This document shows, piece by piece, positions 1 through 10,500 of a stretch of DNA of 39,976 bases. Source of the stretch: Nemertoderma westbladi. Taxonomy: Eukaryota > Xenacoelomorpha > Nemertodermatida > Nemertodermatidae. Below the pieces are notes generated by a model. That model ran no database searches, was not told the origin of the DNA, and saw nothing but the letters and a program-made list of their open reading frames with translations. Location of the stretch: positions 1-39,976 of the forward strand of contig JAUCBJ010004681.1 in the NCBI GenBank assembly GCA_032718475.1, in the 5' to 3' direction. The position numbers were made by a program, and so were the translations under genes. The number at the start of each line of letters is the position of its first letter. Position 1 is the stretch's first letter.

Positions 1-310
1 CCCCATAAATTTTTCAAAAACATTAATTTTGTGTTGAAATTTTCACTGAAGATATCCTACATATCTATTATCTAGGTTCATTGGGCCAAACTCTTGGACC
101 GAGAACTGCAACCCAATTGGTACTACAGATCCTTTTACATAAGATATTTTTCATAAAAACCCTCAAAATCTTTACAAATTAAAAAAAAACCGACTTCCAC
201 AAAAAGTCCCATATTTTTCGAACAAAATGGTTTGGGAAGGTATCCATACTCAGTAATCTTAGTTAAAGATCACAGATAATTGTGTTAAAGTTATGAAATT
301 GATAAAAATG
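1..310. other. AT-rich intron sequence, nothing recognised
   Basis: This is AT-rich unique DNA between the window edge and the distal block of the 30-bp array. I find no exon with consistent splice sites and frame, so TM5 of the prominin gene must lie further left. Confidence 0.5.
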
Positions 311-629
311 GAGCCGACCATGTTTTAATAACTCATCAGTGAACCGACCACGTATTAATAACTCACCAGTGAACCGACCACGTATTAATAACTACCAGTG
401 AACCGACCACGTTTTAATAACTCGCCAGTGAACCGACCACGTTTTAATAACTCACCAGTGAACCGATCACGTTTTAATAACTCACCAGTGAACCGACCAC
501 GTTTTAATAACTCGCCAGTGAACCGACCACGTTTTAATAACTCGCCAGTGAACCGACCACGTTTTAATAACTCACCAGTGAACCGATCACGTTTTAATAA
601 CTCACCAGTGAACCGACCACGTTTTAATA
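311..629. repeat. 30-bp tandem array, intron-distal block (about 10.6 units)
   Basis: The unit is the same as in 3536-4378, so this is one array split by the retroelement at 630-3535. On the minus strand each unit joins TGGTCGGTTCACTG to GTGAGTTATTAAAAC. The left edge is the most degenerate (copies with CATCAG and GTATTAATA variants), as expected for an array border. The last 13 bases (617-629) are also one copy of the retroelement's target duplication. Confidence 0.95.
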
Positions 630-762
630 CTACTACTACTACTACTAGGATCGGCATGCTGCATTGCAGCTGCATTTTTAAGAATGCTGTGCCGGCTAAT
701 TGACAAAATTGCACCGCCACAACTCCCTATCACCCATGACATTTGCTAGATCATCCTCATCT

Positions 763-2668
763 TCAAGGCCAGTGTCCTTTAAGATGCGTCTCAAGAAAGT
801 CATGGGCTGTCCAGTGTCCACCATGCTTATTCACTCCATGAGGCTGCCAAAGTACAAGATTATGCACTGGCTGGTCCTCACGGCGAAAGCAATGTCCTAC
901 AAAGCGGAGGCGATTTTGTTCTAGTGTCAAGCTTGGGGGAACCAATGAGACACCTCCAATGATATATAGTGTCTGGTTGGAGATGCGTGCATTGTACTTG
1001 ACACAATGAACCCGGCGTAGCATTCTTGTGAATGTGCCACCTAGAGATTTGGTGTCCTCAGCAGTTAGAGCCCAACATGGACTCCCATAGATGAGTACTG
1101 GAACTACTGCTGCTCTAAATAATCGGATCTTAAGTTTCCGATTAACTCTCGGTGACTTCCAAATCCTGGAAAGCCTATTCAAGGCTGCCCATGCCTTCCC
1201 CTTACGTATTCGAAGGTCCTCACCTGACATCCGGATCCATGCTGCCAGGTAACAGAAGTCATCCACATGCTCAAGCATACCATCTTTTGAGCTTATGCTC
1301 ATCCGATCAGAGACTTGCTGAGGACTTTCAAAGTTAACTGTCAAAATTTTGGTCTTTCTGGAGTTAATAAAAAGACCAACACTAGAAGCAGCATGTTCTA
1401 ATGAGCTGAGGAGCCGTTGGGCTCCCTCTAGTGATTCTGAGAGTACTCCTAAGTCATCGGCAAAGTCTAGATCAGTTAGGTACTGGGCAGGATTTCCTCG
1501 ACTTCTGGAGCCAGTAGGTGGAGTTATCATCACCCCATCATCATTATGATGCAATTTCAGAAACAATTATGAACAAGAATGGTGCAAGTGTGTCTCCCTG
1601 GAGGACAGCCCATAACACTTAAAATGGTTCTGTGTCACCGTCAAGAGTAGACACAAATGTTGTCGAACCATCGTATACTGATCTGATTGCTGCAATAATT
1701 TCATCAGGAATCCCATATAATGAAAGTATGCTGAACATACGTGAGCGAGAGACTGAATCAAAGGCCTTGAAAAAGTCAACAAAGATAACAGCCAGATGCC
1801 TGTCTTTCTTTTTTGATAAACTCTTCAATTATCCTTCCAAATGCCAAAATGGGCTCCATGGTCCCACGACCTTTACGGAACCCATTCTGATTTCCACGGA
1901 GCAGTCTCTCAATGGGATCCCTGATGCGATTTAATATAATTCTATTCTATAGCTTTGCAGCAATCGAGATCAATGAGATTCCCCGAAAAGAACCATAGAG
2001 TGTTAGGTTGCTCTTCTTGGGAACTGGCACCAACTTATTTGTTTTCATTTCTTGTGGGACTCTTGTTGTTCGGTACATGTCTACTATGATGGGATAGATG
2101 AGCTTTAAACACACAGGTATTTTAAAGACCTCAGGGGGAACACCATCTACTCCACTGGCACGATTGGTCTTAATGCTCTTTGCAGCAGCCTTCACTTCTG
2201 CAAAGGAGATATCACCAATGGGAATATCTGGGAGTACAGACTCAGACACTTTTACTTCTATAAAGTTATCAGGCAATACCCTGTCATTATTGAGGAGCTT
2301 TTCAAAGTGGGCCTTCCAACCATTGAGGCGATCGGCTGGTGATTCAGCCTTAACCTTGGTGGTTGGTTGGCTTTTTCGACCAGCAAGCAAGTTGATCGAT
2401 CTCCATGCCTGGGATGATTGCCTGCTGTCGTCAGCATCATTGATGGCATCAACCTGTTGGTTTATTAGCTCCTGTAAATTAACAGAGTACTGCCTGTTCA
2501 GGGACCTAGATGCAGCCTTAACTGCATTCTTGGCCGCTGTAGTCTGTTTGAGTCGGGACTCTTTCTGCGCCTTGTAAAGGTCATTTCGGCACTTCTGAAT
2601 TTTGTTGTCAGTCCAGATGGCCCGTTTCCTGTTTCGAGGGTATACAGGAACTGTTTCTGCAGCTGCTA
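763..2668 (-). pseudogene. Broken reverse transcriptase part of the retrotransposon
   Basis: The frame runs from about 2668 through a basic linker (L-A-G-R-K) to the RT finger motif G-S-F-R-G-I-S-L, then meets an in-frame TAG at 1947-1949. The palm motif F-V-D-F-F-K-A-F-D-S follows after a frame change near 1820. L-Q-G-D-T-L-A-P-F lies in yet another frame near 1600. The catalytic F-A-D-D and the thumb and C-terminal region (ending about 763) are in the frame open from 1566. At least four disabling lesions make this an old, dead copy. The C-terminal F-V-G-H-C-F-R motif is common in invertebrate non-LTR elements. Confidence 0.85.
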
Positions 2669-3535
2669 ACTTAACTGCCTCTGTGAAGGCAGTATAGCCT
2701 CACAGTGATCTGCCGCCTCAGAGGCAAGAACCTCATACCTGTTGCTCAGGTGTAGTGTGAAGCTGGATCTCACACTTGGCTGTTGCAACAGAGAGGACCA
2801 GTCATGCCGCGGCAAGGCAGATTTCGTTGTTCTGCTAGCACGCAGACTAAGTCTTACCTTGGCCACAATAGGGCGGTGATCACTGGAGAAGGGTCGTAGT
2901 GTAAATGTATTACAGTCTTGTATAGAGCTCCTGTATTTCCTACGAAACAGGATATGCTCTATCTGGGACTTGTGACCACTGGGTCCACTATGAGTCCATA
3001 GCTTTCCAGTTCGCTTCTTGAACTGGGTTCCAGCCGAAAACAATCCATTTCCAGAGATAAAATCCTGAAGATGGACGGAATTTCGGTTAACACTATTGCT
3101 ATAGACCCAGGGCGATGTAGGTGATTGATGCAGACTTGCATTAAAGTCTCCCAGGAATGTTAAGTATGCATGCTGATCCACTCCATCAGTAGCTGCTTGT
3201 AGATTCTGGTAGAAATTGTCCACCTCCTCTACAGGGGCAACACTAGTTGGAGAGTAGCACACAATCAGAACCACCTTAGGAAACTTCTTAGCCAGTCTTC
3301 CAGAACATGAGAAGTGGCAACGGATGATGCGGTTAGAGATTTGGTCTATTTTGTCTAATGCTGCATGTGCAGTTGGATTCATCAATAGACCAATACCACC
3401 ATTGCCACTATCATCTGCTGAAGCGAGGGCGAGTTGCCAACTGTCCCATAATGTCCTTAATCAGAACCTCCTCAGTCTGTCCAGTCTGCATTCGGTGCTC
3501 TTGAACACCCACTGCACTAAGAAAAAGCTTATCTG
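2666..3535 (-). pseudogene. Broken APE-type endonuclease part of the retrotransposon
   Basis: Recognisable endonuclease motifs in order on the minus strand: Q-E-H-R near 3480, G-G-I-G-L-L, then V-C-Y-S-P, G-D-F-N-A and S-D-H-R-P. These are the hallmark residues of the exonuclease III-like endonuclease that nicks target DNA in non-LTR elements. The first part (about 3410-3535) and the rest (2666-3420) are in different frames, and a second frame change near 2666 separates this region from the linker and RT. It is therefore inactive as it stands. Confidence 0.85.
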
Positions 3536-4378
3536 CCACGTTTTAATAACTCACCAGTGAACCGACCACGTTTTAATAACTCACCAGTGAACCGACCACG
3601 TTTTAATAACTCGCCAGTGAACCGACCACGTTTTAATAACTCACCAGCAAACCGACCACGTTTTAATAACTCACCAGCAAACCGACCACGTTTTAATAAC
3701 TCACCAGTGAACCGACCACGTTTTAATAACTCACCAGTGAATCGACCACGTTTTAATAACTCACCAGTGAACCGACCACGTTTTAATAACTCACCAGTGA
3801 ACCGACCACGTTTTAATAACTCACCAGTGAACCGACCACGTTTTAATAACTCGCCAGTGAACCGACCACGTTTTAATAACTCACCAGTGAACCGACCACG
3901 TTTTAATAACTCACCAGTGAACCGACCACGTTTTAATAACTCACCAGTGAACCGACCACGTTTTAATAACTCACCAGTGAACCGACCACGTTTTAATAAC
4001 TCACCAGTGAACCGACCACGTTTTAATAACTCACCAGTGAACCGACCACGTTTTAATAACTCACCAGTGAACCGACCACGTTTTAATAACTCACCAGTGA
4101 ACCGACCACGTTTTAATAACTCACCAGTGAACCGACCACGTTTTAATAACTCGCCAGTGAACCGACCACGTTTTAATAACTCACCAGTAAACCGACCACG
4201 TTTTAATAACTCACCAGTGAACCGACCACGTTTTAATAACTCACCAGCAAACCGACCACGTTTTAATAACTCACCAGTGAACCGACCACGTTTTAATAAC
4301 TCACCAGTAAACCGACCACGTTTTAATAACTCGCCAGTGAACCGACCACGTTTTAATAACTCACCAGTGAACCGACCA
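3536..4378. repeat. 30-bp tandem array, exon-proximal block (about 28 units) built on the exon J 5' splice site
   Basis: There are 28 near-identical 30-bp units with no spacer. On the gene-sense strand each unit ends an exon-like half (TGGTCGGTTCACTG) and continues with an intron half (GTGAGTTATTAAAAC). Exon J ends with the same 14 bases followed by the same intron half, so the unit spans the exon-intron junction. Most copies keep the GT donor; several (plus-strand CTCGCC) carry GC instead, and others change the exon half (CCAGCAA). Because 30 is divisible by 3, both strands show long open frames without stops; these are by-products of the period. Confidence 0.97.
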
Positions 4379-4526
4379 TGTTCCCACATATCCGGTGAGT
4401 AAGGGAGACGTACATCTGGTTGATGACAAGGCAGTTTCCAACGTCGTTGTCGATGGAACTGGTAGACCAGTCGACGAAGTCGTTAACGTATGCTTTCATA
4501 CGAAGCCCGTAGTCCTTCACAAGTTC
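4365..4526 (-). CDS. prom: Prominin exon J (end of extracellular loop 2, just before TM5)
   Basis: This 162-bp exon of 54 codons is phase 0 at both ends. I took the acceptor as GACGTTGAAG, which continues the frame of exon I. An AG nine codons upstream of C544 or other nearby AGs are less consistent. It encodes residues 513-566 with paired cysteines C544 and C559, the usual pattern just before TM5. The donor is CACTG|GTGAGT, a strong consensus. This donor and the preceding 14 exon bases are exactly what the neighbouring 30-bp array repeats, so the exon ends inside the first unit of the array. Reading past this donor gives V-S-Y then stop. TM5 itself is not in the window. Confidence 0.85.
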
Positions 4527-7500
4527 CTTCAACGTCAATTTATTAAAAATAAGTGTTAATCCAATACAACCAATACTACTTATAACCGTCATTTATAAGG
4601 TGTAACGTGGTTTAGTTTTAATTTTCTTGCAAACAATACTCCCAAGATTTTCAGCACCAAACACGAAAATCGTCATATTCCAGAGGTAGTTCCTTGCCCA
4701 GACCACTGGTGTAAACTATCTTTACACGTTTTGTATAGTTATAAATAAATATATTACAACTGTTGTAATAATTTACTTTACATCATTCTAACGCGATCAT
4801 TTTAACAATCTAACCTTGCTAATAGTTTTTGTTATTTGTTCGTTGGTATATTCTTTTGCTTCCACAGTTTTCAGACGAACTTCTTCAACTCGTGTCTTGA
4901 AATCACTCAATAGTCTCTCCAACGACTTCATGTCGTTGTCGATGTCGTCAACTCTATATTAATAATAACTTAATAAATTAATTTAATGAAAATAAAAAGT
5001 AAAATTGTTCACCTCTTTATTCAATAACGGTACAATTTGGTACCGTATTGGGATAAATAAAGTGCCATGTGAGGAAATTAAAGTGGATTTGAGATGAAAT
5101 AATTGTAAATTATTTATTGTTGTGGGGAATAATACGTGGTTGGCGAATTGGGCTGTGTTAATAATAAATCATAATTTATTCATAGCCAAACTGAAAACTG
5201 AAATGTTAGTTAGCAACTGTATATGTTAGAGGTCACAATATGGTCCATGGCATACGACATACATAAAGCATTTGAGGATATAAATTTGAATGATTTTCTG
5301 ATATAAATTTGAATTTCAAAGTAGCTGAATACTCTCTCAGAAGGACAATAGAATATATACAAAATGAAACATTCAATGGAACATCGTTGGAACAGCCAAT
5401 GTATCTTACCTGTTCTTGATAGCTCTAACAGTGTTACCATTCAACCAACGAAGTTTACCCATTATATATTTGACAGCCTGTACATCGTCTTTATCGGTAA
5501 GCTCTTCAGACTTCGTCGATAAACTATCCGCTACTCCATTCAGGCTCTCTACAGTAATCTGGCGGTTTTCAATGGCATCGTTGATCTTAACAAAAATAAA
5601 AAACGTTTATCAAAGGGATTGGCCGACGACATTGTTAAAATATTATTGTTTTATTCCCATAATAATACGAAGTTTAATATAAAGGATGATTCATACGATA
5701 GTCACAATATTAACGTAGACAACTCCAATAGTCCGAATTACAAAACGGCTAGGAAACCAATGTGAAATTAGCAAAAACAAATGTAGGATTTGGTAATTAA
5801 TATAATCATAGTGTACTGGGATCCTGATAGAATTCGCTATCTGGCGCTATAATATCCTATCTGGCGCTATACTATAATCTCCTATCTGGCGCTATATTCT
5901 CCTATCTGGCGCTATACTCAGCTATCTGGCGCTATACTCAGCTATCTGGCGCTATACTCAGCTACCTGGCGCTATAATCTCCTATCTGGCGCTATAATCT
6001 CCTATCTGGCGCTATACTCAGCTACCTGGCGATGTACTCTCCAATCTGGCGCTATACTCAGCTATCTGGCGCTATACTCAGATACCTGGCGCTATAATCT
6101 CCTATCTGGCGCTATAATCTCCTATCTGGCGCTATACTCAGCTACCTGACGATATACTATCCTATCTGGCGCTATACTCAGCTATCTGGCGCTATACTCA
6201 GCTACCTGGCGCTATAATCTCCTATCTGGCGCTATACTCTCCTATCTGATGCTATAATCTCCTATCTGGCGCTATAATATCCTATCTGGCGCTATACTCT
6301 CCTATCTGGCGCTATACTCAGGTACCTGGCGATATACTCTCCTATCTGGCGCTATACTCAGCTATCTGGCGCTATACTCAGCTACCTGGCGCTATAATAT
6401 CCTATCTGGCGCTATACTCTCCTATCTGGCGCTATAATCTCCTATCTGGCGCTATAATCTCCTATCTGGCGCTATACTCTCCTATCTGGCGCTATAATCT
6501 TCTATCTGGCGCTATAATCTCCTATCTGGCGCTATACTCAGCTATCTGGCTCTATACTCAGCTATCTGGCGCTATACACAGCTATCTGGCGCTATAATCT
6601 CCTATCTTGCTCTATAATCTCCTATCTGGCGCTATACTCCCCTATCTGGCGTTATAATCTCCTATCTGGCGCTATAATCTCCTATCTGGCGCTATAATCT
6701 CCTATCTGGCGCTATACTCAGCTATCTGGCTCTATACTCAGCTATATGGCGCTATAATCTCCCATCTGGCGCTATAATCTCCTATCTGGCGCTATAATGT
6801 CCTATCTGGCGCTATACTCAGCTATCTGGCGCTATAATCTCCTATCTGGCGCTATAATCTCCTATCTGGCGCTATACTCAGCTTTCTGGCGCTATACTCA
6901 GCTATCTGGCGCTATAATCTGTTACCTGGCGCTATAATCTGCTATCTGGCGCTATAATCTGTTATCTGGCGCTATAATCTCCTATAACATGCATCTGGCG
7001 CTATGAACTGTTATCTGGCGCTATAATCTGTTAAATGGCGCTATAAAATGCTATCTGGCGCTATAATCTGTTATCTGGTGACATACTCTGTTATCTGGCG
7101 CTATAATATGCTATCTGGTGCTATAATCTGCAATCTGGCGCTATAATATGCTATCTGGTGCTATAATCTGCAATATGGCGCTATAATGCTATCTGCTATA
7201 TGGCGCTATAATCTGTTATATATGCTATAATATGTTATATGCCGCTATAATATGTTATCTGGCGCTATAATCTGCTACCTGGCCCCAAATGTAATTAATT
7301 GTTTGGGTTAGCTATGTTGACTAACGCAACTGACAACGGAACAAGTACAGCTTTATAGAACCTGTATCAATAATATACGAAAGTTATACCCTCACAAATA
7401 AATATAATGCAAATACTAAATAAACTTACAACTGGTCTATATTTAGTAATGAGTTTGTCTCCTATGATGTCATCGTGTAACTTTTGGGAAGCGATGAAAT

Positions 7501-10500
7501 ATTCATCAAGAGCGTCTATTGGTTGGAAGGAAACTAGTTTCACCGCATCGCAAACGTCGTCAATGGATTTACCAACATCAGAAATCTACGAATGGAAATT
7601 AAGTTAAGTAAATTTAATAAATAAACCAAAACTCCACAACAATCTAAAAATCGATCAAAATCTATGCAAATTCTACTACAGAGAGACATTAGTGAGAATT
7701 GTGTGGAAAAGTTATGTTATTATTTAACATCTTAATTTTATAATAAAAAAATGTATATTTGTGCGATAATCAGTCAGACAGTTGGTTTTCTTTAAATACT
7801 AATAGGTCACTGTGCAAAAAGCGCAAGTTTTATGCAAAATTTCAAAATTGGTCGAATAGGCAAGTATCTTATATCATTCGATAGCTTTTTTCGTGTTGAA
7901 AACGAATCCGATAATAAAACATACGTTGATTCAGGTTGTGGAAAGTTATTGAGCTAAAACTCAAATTTTCACCCAAAGTCTACAACTTTTCATGTAGAAC
8001 TTGATATAAAATTCCAAAGTCTACATTTTGATGTAGACTTTGGGTACTATCGATTCAAAGTCTACAAAAATTATGTCTAAGTTTATATTTCACAGTTGGT
8101 AACTACAGCAATTCTCTGTCTACATCATAGTTGGAAAGCGTGAGTAAAGTAATAACATACACTAATATCTCATAGTTGGAAAGCGTGAGTAAAGTAATAA
8201 CATACACTAATATCTTATAGTTGGAAAGCGTGAGTAAAGTAATAACATACACTAATATCTCATAGTTGGAAAGCGTGAGTAAAGTAATAACATACACTAA
8301 TATCTCATAGTTGGAAAGCGTGAGTAAAGTAATAACATACACTAATATCTCATAGTTGGAAAGCGTGAGTAAAGTAATAACATACACTAATATCTCATAG
8401 TTGGAAAGCGTGAGTAAAGTAATAACATACACTAATATCTCATAGTTGGAAAGCGTGAGTAAAGTAATAACATACACTAATATCTCATAGTTGGAAAGCG
8501 TGAGTAAAGTAATAACATACACTAATATCTCATAGTTGGAAAGCGTGAGTAAAGTAATAACATACACTAATATCTCATAGTTGGAAAGCGTGAGTAAAGT
8601 AATAACATACACTAATATATCATAGTTGGAAAGCGTGAGTAAAGTAATAACATACACTAATATCTCATAGTTGGAAAGCGTGAGTAAAGTAATAACATAC
8701 ACTAATATCTCATAGTTGGAAAGCGTGAGTAAAGTAATAACATACACTAATATCTCATAGTTGGAAAGCGTGAGTAAAGTAATAACATACACTAATATCT
8801 CATAGTTGGAAAGCGTGAGTAAAGTAATAACATACACTAATATCTCATAGTTGGAAAGCGTGAGTAAAGTAATAACATACACTAATATCTCATAGTTGGA
8901 AAGCGTGAGTAAAGTAATAACATACACTAATATCGCATAGTTGGAAAGCGTGAGTAAAGTAATAACATACACTAATATCTCATAGTTGGAAAGCGTGAGT
9001 AAAGTAATAACATACACTAATATCTCAGAGTTGGAAAGCGTAAGTAAAGTAATAACATACACTAATATCTCATAGTTGGAAAGCGTGAGTAAAGTAATAA
9101 CATACACTAATATCTCATAGTTGGAAAGCGTGAGTAAAGTAATAACATACACTTATATCTCAGAGTTGGAAAGAGTAAGTAAAGTAATAACATACACTAA
9201 TATCTCATAGTTGGAAAGCGTGAGTAAAGTAATAACATACACTAATATATCATAGTTGGAAACCGTGAGTAAAGTAATAACATTCACTAATATCTCATAG
9301 TTGGAAAGCGTGAGTAAAGTAATAACATACACTAATATCTCATAGTTGGAAAGCGTGAGTAAAGTAATAACATACACTAATATCTCATAGTTGGAAAGCG
9401 TGAGTAAAGTAATAACATACACTTATATCTCAGAGTTGGAAAGAGTAAGTAAAGTAATAACATACACTAATATATCATAGTTGGAAAGCGTGAGTAAAGT
9501 AATAACATACACTAATATATCATAGTTGGAAACCGTGAGTAAAGTAATAACATTCACTAATATCTCATAGTTGGAAAGCGTGAGTAAAGTAATAACATAC
9601 ACTAATATCTCATAGTTGGAAAGCGTGAGTAAAGTAATAACATACACTAATATCTCAGAGTTGGAAAGCGTAAGTAAAGTAATAACATACACTAATATCT
9701 CATAGTTGGAAAGCGTGAGTAAAGTAATAACATACACTAATATCTCATAGTTGGAAAGCGTGAGTAAAGTAATAACATACACTAATATCTCATAGTTGGA
9801 AAGCGTGAGTAAAGTAATAACATACACTTATATCTCATAGTTGGAAAGCGTGAGTTAAGTAATAACATTCACTAATATCTCATAGTTGGAAAGCGTGAGT
9901 AAAGTAATAACATACACTAATATCTCATAGCTGGAAAGCGTGAGTAAAGTAATAACATACACTTATATCTCAGAGTTGGAAAGAGTAAGTAAAGTAATAA
10001 CATACACTAATATCTCATAGTTGGAAAGCGTGAGTAAAGTAATAACATACACTAATATCTCATAGCTGGAAAGCGTGAGTAAAGTAATAACATACACTTA
10101 TATCTCATAGTTGGAAAGAGTAAGTAAAGTAATAACATACACTAATATCTCATAGTTGGAAAGCGTGAGTAAAGTAATAACATACACTAATATCTCATAG
10201 TTGGAAAGCGTGAGTAAAGTAATAACATACACTAATATCTCATAGCTGGAAAGCGTGAGTAAAGTAATAACATACACTTATATCTCAGAGTTGGAAAGAG
10301 TAAGTAAAGTAATAACATACACTAATATCTCATAGTTGGAAAGCGTGAGTAAAGTAATAACATACACTAATATCTCATAGTTGGAAAGCGTGAGTAAAGT
10401 AATAACATAAACTTATATCTCATAGTTGGAAAGCGTGAGTAAAGTAATAACATACACTAATATCTCATAGCTGGAAAGCGTGAGTAAAGTAATAACATAC

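Larger units (their letters stand above)
630..3535 (-). mobile_element. 5'-truncated non-LTR retrotransposon (APE endonuclease plus reverse transcriptase), probably RTE-related
   Basis: A 2.9-kb minus-strand insertion lies inside the 30-bp array. The 3' end at 630 carries a short trinucleotide tail (TAG repeated about six times on the element strand). The 13-bp sequence CCACGTTTTAATA occurs on both sides (617-629 and 3536-3548), as expected of a target-site duplication, although the target is itself a repeat. The 5' end starts within the endonuclease domain at a Q-E-H-R motif, so it is truncated, the usual result of aborted target-primed reverse transcription. The clade call is tentative; a simple-repeat tail and one EN-RT frame fit RTE-like elements. 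Confidence 0.9.

Noticed and set aside
3529-4402. Repeat protein frames on both strands of the 30-bp array
   Set aside because: The frames exist because the period is divisible by 3. In the frame of exon J the unit has a stop, so the array is not a coding extension of the gene.
5836-7283. CRISPR-like array
   Set aside because: Units are directly adjacent with no unique spacers, no cas genes are present, and the setting is a eukaryotic intron. The same applies to the 32- and 30-bp arrays.
7407-7607. Plus-strand 66-codon frame over exon G
   Set aside because: It is antisense to exon G, which has consistent splice sites and frame with its neighbours.
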